Below, piece by piece: positions 7,659 through 14,655 of a stretch of DNA of 64,000 bases. A model generated the notes under the pieces. The model made no database searches. It was not told where the DNA came from and saw nothing but the letters and a program-made list of their open reading frames with translations. Positions within the stretch are counted from its first letter, which is position 1. Each line of letters opens with the position of its first letter. The stretch comes from CAIWHR01 sp963734085 (lineage in GTDB: Bacteria; Pseudomonadota; Gammaproteobacteria; Burkholderiales; Casimicrobiaceae), in the NCBI GenBank assembly GCA_963734085.1, contig CAVTFT010000013.1, positions 1-64,000 of the forward strand. The letters run 5' to 3'. The position numbers were made by a program, and so were the translations under genes.

Positions 7659-9010
7659 ATGGACTCCCCCTCATTTGCAAGACGGAGTTGGTGAGGGTCG
7701 AGAGGACTGACTGCAACAATCTATCCGGCCTACTTTGCAGCCCGTCGGCTGCGGCCCTGATGACATGCGTCCGTGGGACCTCATAAATAGGGCGGCCTAG
7801 CATCGACCTTTCTCGTTATCAGGCTTTTCCCACGTCGGTCTGACCCGTTCTTCCATCACCTCGTCTGTACTAGCAATCTTCGGCGGGAATCCTCCATTAA
7901 CAACAGATTCTGTTTCACTCAAGCCGGCACGCGATACTCCGTGCCGCGGGCCAGCATGGCCCAGATAATACGAGCGTGCTTGGCCGCCAGCGCGACAGCG
8001 GCCACATTGGCGCCCCTACGAGCCTTGAGCTTCAACGCCCAGCGACCCATCACGTCGCCATCGCGCGCCCGCAGCAGCACCGAGCGCGTGCCGTGAATGA
8101 GCAACGTGCGCAAATGTACATCTCCGCGCTTGGTGATTGCCCCGAGTTTCGTCTTGCCTCCGCTCGAATTTTGGCGAGGCGTGAGCCCTAGCCATGCCGC
8201 GAAATGACGCGCATTGGCGAACGCATGGGCGTTACCCACGCTCGCCACCATCGCCGTCGCCGTGACCGGGCCTACGCCTGCGATCCGCATCAGTCGTTGT
8301 GCGGGCTCACTTTGTCGCGCCAAGTGGGCGATGCGACGGTCATAGAGCGCAATACTAAGGTCGAGTGTGCGCAGTCGATCATGCAGTTCGCCTACTGTTT
8401 CCCGTGCCACGATGGGCAAAGCGAAGTCGCCACCACCGATACGTACCAGTATCTTCTCCAATGTACTCATTCCCTGGGCAAACACGATCCCAAACTCGCC
8501 CAGCAACCCGCGTACTTGGTTGGACAGTGCCGTCCGTTCGGATACCAACAGCGTGCGCGCCCGATGAACCGTGAGTACGGCCTGCGCCTCCTCACTCTTG
8601 ATCGGCACATAGCGCATGTTCGGCCGCCCGGCCGCTTCGCAGATCGCCTCGGCGTCGTTGGCGTCGTTCTTGCCGCTCTTGCGGTAGTGCGCGACAAATT
8701 GCCCCGCCATCAATCGCGCATCGTGACCCAGTCGCACCAGCTCGCGCGCCCAGTAGTGGGCACCGGCGCACGCCTCGATGCCGACCACGCACGGCGGGCA
8801 CTGAACAAAGTATTTCAGCACCTCGCCCCGCGACAGCGTCTTCCGCAAGACTGCTTTGCCATGCACATCCACGCCGTGTACTTGAAAAACTGACTTGGCA
8901 ATATCAAGACCGATGCGCACAACTTTCATGTCATAGCCTCCTCTGAACGCCAGCGGCTCAATGCCACCAACACCGGCTCAGTTTCCCGCCGGAGGCGAGG
9001 GGGAGTCCAT
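7659..9010 (-). mobile_element. intact IS110-family element (IS1111-like ends)
   Basis: ATGGACTCCCCCTC at 7659-7672 and its exact reverse complement GAGGGGGAGTCCAT at 8997-9010 bound a 1.35-kb unit with one transposase gene. Subterminal inverted repeats of this kind are typical of the IS1111 branch of IS110, which otherwise lacks terminal repeats. About 245 bp of non-coding DNA lies between the transposase stop and the 7659 end, as usual in this family. Boundaries beyond the repeats are not certain. Confidence 0.75.
7919..8929 (-). CDS. IS110-family transposase
   Basis: The 336-residue protein has the two-domain layout of DEDD recombinases. N-terminal RuvC-like acidic residues are visible in GLDIAKSVFQVHG, GIEACAGAHYWAREL and KNDANDAEAICEA. 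The C-terminal transposase-20 domain has AQRLMRIAGVGPVTATAMVA, then FAAWLGLTPRQNSSGGKTKLG and GDVHLRTLLIHG. The length is normal and I see no defect, so it is probably active. Confidence 0.93.
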   Translation of the reverse strand: MKVVRIGLDIAKSVFQVHGVDVHGKAVLRKTLSRGEVLKYFVQCPPCVVGIEACAGAHYWARELVRLGHDARLMAGQFVAHYRKSGKNDANDAEAICEAAGRPNMRYVPIKSEEAQAVLTVHRARTLLVSERTALSNQVRGLLGEFGIVFAQGMSTLEKILVRIGGGDFALPIVARETVGELHDRLRTLDLSIALYDRRIAHLARQSEPAQRLMRIAGVGPVTATAMVASVGNAHAFANARHFAAWLGLTPRQNSSGGKTKLGAITKRGDVHLRTLLIHGTRSVLLRARDGDVMGRWALKLKARRGANVAAVALAAKHARIIWAMLARGTEYRVPA

Positions 9011-9100
9011 GTCATTAATAGGGACTTCCCCGTCCCGGAAACCGCAACGAGGTGCCAAGATTGAATTTCGTCGGTTCAATCTAGACCAGGAGGGGAAGTG

Positions 9101-9406
9101 ATGAGAGAGGTTACTACTGTCGGCGTTGATCTCGCAAAGTCGGTGTTCACGATGCACGGTGTGGATGCGGCAGGCGCACGGTATTGTGCAAGACCGTTCG
9201 GCGAGACAAGCTGATGGAACTCATCGCGACGTTGCCGCCGTGGTTGATTGGCCTGGAGGTTCGTTACTCTGGCGGCCACACGCGGTTACGATACTCGAAC
9301 TGGCCTCGAGGACACGCTGCCGCTGCCAGACGGCTCGATCGCCGCGAACAATGCGGCGCTCGTCCCTGCGGCCATGCAGATGGTGGTGACCATCGTGAAG
9401 CAGTAG
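9101..9406 (+). pseudogene. fused debris: IS110 N-terminus plus unknown C-terminus
   Basis: After a strong AGGAGGGGAAGTG site, ATG 9101 starts MREVTTVGVDLAKSVFTMHGVDAAG. This is the N-terminal acidic segment of an IS110 transposase different from the one at 7919. A frameshift near 9178 moves the continuation (CKTVRRDKLMELIATLPPW) to another frame. Past about 9290 a different frame gives DTLPLPDGSIAANNAALVPAAMQ ending at TAG 9404-9406, which is the tail of a gene I cannot name. This is at least two deletion joints within 300 bases. Confidence 0.6.
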
Positions 9407-9556
9407 CGGATACCGGATCCGCCGCGGGGCGCAGTGGTAGTCCCGAAGTCCGAATCCCGCCATCGACTGGCGGCGGGTGCGCTCGTACTCGCGAAATCGG
9501 TTCTGGGGGGCTTGCATCATGAGTATTCCATTGCGCCGGTGAGCGCGAGCGCGTGA
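9407..9556 (+). pseudogene. C-terminal remnant of an rve-type transposase
   Basis: The frame from 9407 reads R-I-P-D-P-P-R-G-A-V-V-V-P-K-S then HRLAAGALVLAKSVLGGLHHEYSIAP. This matches the C-terminus of the transposases at 12851 and 35698 (GVPDPP...LGGLHHEYS). Everything upstream has been deleted, and no recognisable right terminal repeat follows before the caspase gene. Confidence 0.75.
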
Positions 9557-9710
9557 TCGTTCGCCAACGAGGGTGGGAATTGCGGCAGCGCGATTATTTG
9601 CGGAGGACAGGCCCTTCTCGGACTGATTCCGACTCGACAATGCGTTCGTGCGTAGGCAAGATGCGAAGTGCAGGAGCGTTGCGTTGCCGGTGCCAAATCG
9701 GAGGCTGGCC

Positions 9711-11615
9711 ATGCCAAAAGGAAGCGACCGGATTTTCATTTCCATTGGCGTCTCTAAGCCAGGTGGCGGACTCGATGAACTCCCCGGCGTCATTACGGCG
9801 TCCGCGCGGATGGCGGCCTGGGCTAGGGCTCAAGGCTATTCGACGCTCCTTATCCAAGATGTCGACCTACCGGAAATCACCACAGAACTGCTGCGTGACA
9901 GAGTTGTCGCAGCAATCGAAGACATTACCAATCGGACCGAGCTCAAGAGGCTTGTGATCTTCTTTGCTGGCCACGGAGCTGCGTCGGCAGTCGGTGACCA
10001 GTACTGGATACTGACAAACTGGCATAAGCGTAAGACCGAAGCAATCAAGGTTTCCTCACTCCAGCGCACGCTGGAGTACTACGGACCAAAGCAGGTTTCG
10101 GTCATCGGTGACGCCTGTCAGGAGTACTCGCTCAAGTTCATCGACCTCGACGGCAGCGCCGTGCTCGACACACCAGACGAAGAACAGCGACCTTACGAAC
10201 TCGACCAGTTCTTCGCCGTCGATGTTGGCAAGCAGGCATTCATGATCAAGGCCGAAGGCGACAAAAAGGATTTCTGCTTGTTCACCGAAGTCCTGCTTGA
10301 GGCGCTGGAAGGCGAAGCACATGAAAGCTGCTTTGAGGAGATCGACGGGGACAAAGTTGTCACCAGCCAATCGCTCGCCCGATACCTCGATGCCAATGTC
10401 GAGCTCGAGGCTAGCAAATACGGCGTGCGGATGATTCCACGTCCGAGGCCCGGTTTCTACACCGATCGAACCTACGTCACGATGACAGGCCCGCCTGGTC
10501 GGCATCGCCCGGGTGGTCCCCATTCGCCAGATGGCAGAGGGGAAGCTGCCGACGAACCATCGGAGGGAGCGGAGCCGCATCCTCGCTCGGTTGGCAGGCC
10601 GAAGTTGATACAGCACACGGCCTCAGCAAGGGCGCAATCTCAGGCCGAGGCGCTCGTCAGGGCCCGTAAGGCCAGCGAGAAGGCCTTCGTCAATGAAGTC
10701 GGCAACGCCACTGTGCGCGATCCTTTTGAAACCGGCTGTGGTATTTGCGTCACTGGTGCCGATGTCGCCGACGTCGAGGCCTCACTCGGTGTGGTGTCGC
10801 TCGTGAAAGTGGTGTCGCTCGTGAAAGGACACCCGAACTGGTTCCGTGTCGATCTGAAAGCCAAAAATGCCAGCACGCTCAGCTGGAGCGATACCCTTGT
10901 AACGCTGGCGGACGGTCGCATTGTCGCGGTCTGCGCGGTCGACGGGTTTGTGGCTGCGCTACACATTATCGATGAGCTTTCGCTCAGCCTGTTTCACCGC
11001 AGACTCGATGCCTATCGACACGAAGACCTCGACGCGATCCAACTATTAGCTCGGATGTATTCCGGCCTGCTAAGCCGAGATCTGATTATCAATACAGCGA
11101 TGGAGCTACGCATCGGCAAGCACCATGTCATCACGCTCGGTTGCATCGCGGCACAGTTCTATGACGTAATCCGGGACGTTGACAGTCTGCGATCGATTGC
11201 GGCCTTCTACGCCATGAACCGCCAACCAGTCCCACTTGATATCGTTCTGTATGGCGGCGGCACCATCATGGACGACGACGGCCGCCTTTACGCAGACATA
11301 CCAGCGGTCGCTGCCCGCGTGCCACGTACGGAGGAAGAGCGGGGGCAAAGCTTCAGTTATGAAGCCACTCCCGGATTCGCGAAGCATCCGATTGCGGGTC
11401 GGATACCGTGGATGCGGCAGGCATGGAGCGCTGTCGCGACGGCGAGCTATGACGAAAGCGCATCGGATTGGCGCGAGCGGGCGCTCGCAGCGATGGAATA
11501 TCTTGCGCCCGGGATGTTCACTATTGCTCAGCCCCAAGGTCGCGAGGCGTTGCTCGCGCTCGCTCATATCGTCGTCGGTGAGGGTGAGCCCGCACCACTT
11601 ATGGCAGTGCAATGA
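9711..11615 (+). CDS. caspase-like (C14) protease with large C-terminal domain, 634 aa
   Basis: The start at 9711 follows GGAGGCTGGCC; an in-frame ATG at 9648 lacks a good site. Residues 6-270 are a caspase/metacaspase fold: RIFISIGVSKPGG, the catalytic His in LVIFFAGHGAAS (H88) and the catalytic Cys in SVIGDACQEYS (C136). Residues ~280-335 are a charged linker rich in Gly, Ser and Arg. Residues ~335-634 form a second domain I do not recognise (FETGCGICVTGADVADVEASLG, YGGGTIMDDDGRLYADI, MEYLAPGMFTIAQPQG). An 18-bp tandem duplication encodes VVSLVKVVSLVK. The gene is 15 nt upstream of an alpha/beta hydrolase, so the pair is probably co-transcribed. Bacterial caspase-like proteins with partner enzymes often act in phage defence or programmed death; that role here is inference. 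Confidence 0.85.
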   Translation: MPKGSDRIFISIGVSKPGGGLDELPGVITASARMAAWARAQGYSTLLIQDVDLPEITTELLRDRVVAAIEDITNRTELKRLVIFFAGHGAASAVGDQYWILTNWHKRKTEAIKVSSLQRTLEYYGPKQVSVIGDACQEYSLKFIDLDGSAVLDTPDEEQRPYELDQFFAVDVGKQAFMIKAEGDKKDFCLFTEVLLEALEGEAHESCFEEIDGDKVVTSQSLARYLDANVELEASKYGVRMIPRPRPGFYTDRTYVTMTGPPGRHRPGGPHSPDGRGEAADEPSEGAEPHPRSVGRPKLIQHTASARAQSQAEALVRARKASEKAFVNEVGNATVRDPFETGCGICVTGADVADVEASLGVVSLVKVVSLVKGHPNWFRVDLKAKNASTLSWSDTLVTLADGRIVAVCAVDGFVAALHIIDELSLSLFHRRLDAYRHEDLDAIQLLARMYSGLLSRDLIINTAMELRIGKHHVITLGCIAAQFYDVIRDVDSLRSIAAFYAMNRQPVPLDIVLYGGGTIMDDDGRLYADIPAVAARVPRTEEERGQSFSYEATPGFAKHPIAGRIPWMRQAWSAVATASYDESASDWRERALAAMEYLAPGMFTIAQPQGREALLALAHIVVGEGEPAPLMAVQ

Positions 11616-11630
11616 CACGGACAGAAACGC

Positions 11631-12506
11631 ATGCGCATGATCCTTGTTCACGGTATCAATCAGCAGGGCAAGAGTTCCCCTAAGATACTTGATGAGTGGC
11701 TCAAGAGCCTGCGCGCTACTTATGCGAGCCATGGCCCCGATCCGCTAGGACGCCTTTCTCGCATTGACGCGGCGTTCTATGGCGACACGCTCGAGCGGCT
11801 AAGTTCGGTCAACATGAAAGGCCGCGCGATCGCGCTCGGTGCGGAAGAGGCGTCCGCGGACTTTGATGATTTCGCCGTTGATGCGCTTAAGGAAATGGCT
11901 CTGCGCATCGGCGTAACCGAAGCGCAAATCGGGGCGGAAGAAGCCAAGACTGCGGTTCCCATGGGCGCCGGTCCAAACAAGAAATGGGTCAAGGCAATCG
12001 CGCGGTTAATTGAAACTGTTTCCCCCGCCCACGGCACAGTCGCGTTGCGTGTGCTGGGGCAGGCCCACGCTTATATCCGCAGCAAGCACGCGCATGACGA
12101 AGTCAATAGCCTCGTGCGTCCGCTGTTCGAGGATGACGAACCGGCGATAGTCGTTTCGCACTCGCTTGGCACTATTGTCGCTTATTCAATACTGCGTGAC
12201 TTTGCAAAAAACGGTCGGCCACGCAACTCACCACTGCTCGTAACGTTGGGTTCGCCGCTTGGCATTGACAGCATCCGCAAGGGCTTTGCAAAGCCGCGAG
12301 TCAAGCCGGATAACGTGCGGCGCTGGGTCAATGGCGCTGACCCGGAAGATTTCGTAGCATTGCGACCGGAATTGACTACGGCCAATTTCGGCCCGGGTAT
12401 CGAGAACTATTCTGATATCGAAAACGGTCATGAAGATCCGCATTCTATCGCGGGGTACCTCAGCGATCTGCGCATCGCCAAGTTCATCGCCGAATCAATT
12501 CCCTGA
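11631..12506 (+). CDS. alpha/beta hydrolase (lipase/esterase-like), 291 aa
   Basis: The protein opens directly with a beta-strand and oxyanion loop, MRMILVHGINQQGKS. The nucleophile elbow is VVSHSLGTIVAYS (Ser178, with Ser instead of the first Gly of G-x-S-x-G). Likely acid and His are D237 or D240 (NGADPEDFVAL) and H271 (HEDPHSIAGYL). There is no signal peptide, so it acts in the cytosol or on the inner face of the membrane. A helical insertion at ~60-160 separates strand 1 from the elbow and may form the lid. It sits 15 nt after the caspase gene, which suggests the protease and hydrolase work together, perhaps with the hydrolase as effector. The substrate is unknown. Confidence 0.85.
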   Translation: MRMILVHGINQQGKSSPKILDEWLKSLRATYASHGPDPLGRLSRIDAAFYGDTLERLSSVNMKGRAIALGAEEASADFDDFAVDALKEMALRIGVTEAQIGAEEAKTAVPMGAGPNKKWVKAIARLIETVSPAHGTVALRVLGQAHAYIRSKHAHDEVNSLVRPLFEDDEPAIVVSHSLGTIVAYSILRDFAKNGRPRNSPLLVTLGSPLGIDSIRKGFAKPRVKPDNVRRWVNGADPEDFVALRPELTTANFGPGIENYSDIENGHEDPHSIAGYLSDLRIAKFIAESIP

Positions 12507-12647
12507 CTAGCACCCGCAAGTCACGCGACAAGGACCGGCGCCGCGGGTGCGGGCAAAACTCGTCAGCGCCAGTCGTGGCGTTTCGCCGAGCCTCGAAGCA
12601 ACGCGTTCAGGCCTCCCAGCAGCGCCTGGCGCGTTTGCTGAGTGTCT

Positions 12648-12769
12648 TGTGGTCCGCAATAATAGGATCTGGGATTCCGCTCTGGGTCTGCGGGATTCGG
12701 GTTGACGAGTCCACGGCCGTCCGTGGCATGATGAGGCGTGATTGCCCTCGCCCGGATTGTTCTGAGGTT
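12648..12769 (+). mobile_element. left-end remnant of a second IS of the same family
   Basis: TGTGGTCCGCAATAAT at 12648-12663 is followed by a leader ending in TGGCATGATGAGGCGTGATTG. It parallels the leader and first codons of copy E at 35621 (TGGCATCATCGTAGCGTGATCG). The remnant stops abruptly where copy B begins at 12770, so copy B landed in or beside it. The stretch 12507-12647 holds only an 8-bp inverted repeat (12510-12517 / 12543-12550). Confidence 0.6.
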
Positions 12770-14002
12770 TGTGCTCCGCAATAATTCGCGCGGCGGCTGC
12801 TGCCGTGTCCGACGCCTGCAGACGCGGGCTGAGTCTGGCATGATGAACACATGCTGCAGCTGGCGCGAGCGATCGTCGGAGTAGCCTCGGAGGTCCTGAG
12901 GCTGGTCGTTTCGTTCTTACGCTCGTCCAGAGCGATCCGCGCTGAGAACCTGGTGCTTCGCAAGCAGCTCGCGAGTTATATTGAGCGTGGTATCAAGCCC
13001 CGACGCATGGATTACGCGACTCGCGTCAGTTTCGCATTGTTCACCAGGCTCTTCGATTGGCGCGCTGCGGTGGTCAACGTCCGGCCGGCGACCATCGTTC
13101 GCTGGCACCGACTGGGCTGGCGGATCTTGTGGCGCTGGAAGTGCAGGGCAGGGCGGCCACCGATTCCGCCAGAACTACGCAGCCTGATTCGCCGGATGGC
13201 CGCAGAGAACCCGTTGTGGGGCGAAGAGCGGATTGCCAATGAGCTATTGGTTAAGCTCGGGATCCGGGTCTCGCCGAGAACGGTCGGCAAGTACATGCCG
13301 AAGCGACCGCCAGGCCAGCCGCGTGGCGATCAGCGCTGGTCCACCTTCCTGAAGAACCATGCCACGGCGATTCTCGCGTGCGACTTCTTCGTGGCTGTCA
13401 CGGCCACGTTTCGGATGCTGTACGTGTTTGTTGTCATCGAGCACGGCACGCGTCGGCTGACTCACGTCAGTGTGACAGCGAACCCGAGCGCAGACTGGAC
13501 GTTGCAGCAGTTGCGGGCGGTCGTCGGGGACGAAGGTGGGCATCAGTACCTTATTCATGACCGAGACAAGATCTTCGCCAAGCATCTTGATGACTCGATC
13601 AGGGCGTTGGGTATCGAAGTATTGCGATCACCTATTGCGAGTCCGAAGGCGAATTCAATCTGTGAACGCTTGATCGGGACAATACGAAGAGAATGCCTCG
13701 ATTGGATGATTCCGATGTCTGAAGCACATCTGCGTTCGATTCTGCGAGAGTGGGCGACTCATTACAATCAGGGGCGTCCGCACAGCGCGTTGGGTCCTGG
13801 CGTGCCGGATCCTCCGAAGGAATCTGTGAAGGCTCCGAAATCTACGTCCCGACATGGATTGGCGGCGGGTGCGCTCGTGCTCGCGCGCGCGGTAATGGGC
13901 GGGTTGCATCACGAATATTCGCTCGCGTTAGTCCCGGTGAGGCCATAGTCAGCGTCGTGAAACCGACAAAATCTTGTGCTACTTGAATTACTGCGGAGCA
14001 CA
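12770..14002 (+). mobile_element. complete IS copy B (1,233 bp, rve-type)
   Basis: The left terminal repeat TGTGCTCCGCAATAATT (12770-12786) and right AATTACTGCGGAGCACA (13986-14002) match at 16 of 17 positions as inverted repeats. They enclose one intact transposase gene. No target-site duplication is visible. On the right the element abuts, or replaces, the 3' end of the phosphopantetheinyl transferase gene. Confidence 0.88.
12851..13948 (+). CDS. integrase-core (rve/DDE) transposase of IS copy B
   Basis: The 365-residue protein has an N-terminal helical HTH region (RAENLVLRKQLASYIERG, TIVRWHRLGWRILW), an HTH_21-like segment (ENPLWGEERIANELLVKLGI) and the catalytic core. The DDE residues are in LACDFFVAVTATF (D), LIHDRDKIFAK (D) and NSICERLIGTIRRECLDW (E). 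The C-terminus (HYNQGRPHSALGPGVPDPP and GGLHHEYS) is the family hallmark. It appears intact and is the likely source for mobilising the defective relatives in the window. Confidence 0.92.
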   Translation: MLQLARAIVGVASEVLRLVVSFLRSSRAIRAENLVLRKQLASYIERGIKPRRMDYATRVSFALFTRLFDWRAAVVNVRPATIVRWHRLGWRILWRWKCRAGRPPIPPELRSLIRRMAAENPLWGEERIANELLVKLGIRVSPRTVGKYMPKRPPGQPRGDQRWSTFLKNHATAILACDFFVAVTATFRMLYVFVVIEHGTRRLTHVSVTANPSADWTLQQLRAVVGDEGGHQYLIHDRDKIFAKHLDDSIRALGIEVLRSPIASPKANSICERLIGTIRRECLDWMIPMSEAHLRSILREWATHYNQGRPHSALGPGVPDPPKESVKAPKSTSRHGLAAGALVLARAVMGGLHHEYSLALVPVRP

Positions 14003-14655
14003 GACAATCGCGGGCCGGCCCACGACACGCCTTCTGGGAAGCCCCAGAAATTCATGTCCGTGGGTTCGATGCGCACTGAGCGCGCGCGGTCCGGCTGCAC
14101 GCACGCAATGTCGTCGCAACGGATCGACACCGGGCCGCCAAGTGTGGCGACTGCGGCGACGTAGCCGGCTGGCGCGCGCAGAGGCTCCGCGATGACGCCA
14201 GCTGGGCACGATTCGCCGAGCCCTCTGCCCGTGGCCTTTCCTGCCGCTTCGCGCGCGACGAATTCCTCCAACGACGCGAGCCCGAGCATCCGCAGCGCGC
14301 GCTCGGGTGTCTCCCGGGGACGCCGCTCGATGTCCACACCGACCGCGCCGTTCTGCGCGATTGCCAGCACCACCCATTGTCCGCTGTGCGACCAGCTCAC
14401 GCCGACGCGGGTCCCGTCGACGACCGGCTGGCCCGAGGGCGACATCGCTAGCGGCGCCCGGCTTGGATGCACGCCGAACCTGCGCCCGAGCTCGCGGCGC
14501 GCGGCGGCATGCGCGGTTGCGCGGCGGTCGCGGTCGGCCGCCATGCCGAGTCGATGGACGAGCTCGTGCTCGGCGGGCGCTAGATCGGCCATCGTCATTG
14601 GGTCTGTCGCGGCGCCCGGCTCGACGCGAACGAACGCGACATCGATGCGTATCAT
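13909..14655 (-). CDS. Sfp-type 4'-phosphopantetheinyl transferase with IS-derived C-terminus
   Basis: The start ATG (14655) overlaps the PKS stop as ATGA. The enzyme would transfer phosphopantetheine from CoA to Ser1449 of the PKS acyl-carrier domain. Visible motifs are the N-terminal REL-G-x-R-F-G-V segment, GVSWSHSGQWVVLAI, GVDIERRP (Mg-binding Asp and Glu, residues 106-110), and FVAREAAGKATGRGLGE, equivalent to the W-x-x-KEA-x-x-K helix. Typical family members are 200-240 residues. Here residues ~215-248 are read from the right end of IS copy B (terminal repeat 13986-14002), so the original stop has been lost or moved. The catalytic part is complete and the protein may still work. Confidence 0.88.
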   Translation of the reverse strand: MIRIDVAFVRVEPGAATDPMTMADLAPAEHELVHRLGMAADRDRRATAHAAARRELGRRFGVHPSRAPLAMSPSGQPVVDGTRVGVSWSHSGQWVVLAIAQNGAVGVDIERRPRETPERALRMLGLASLEEFVAREAAGKATGRGLGESCPAGVIAEPLRAPAGYVAAVATLGGPVSIRCDDIACVQPDRARSVRIEPTDMNFWGFPEGVSWAGPRLSVLRSNSSSTRFCRFHDADYGLTGTNASEYS

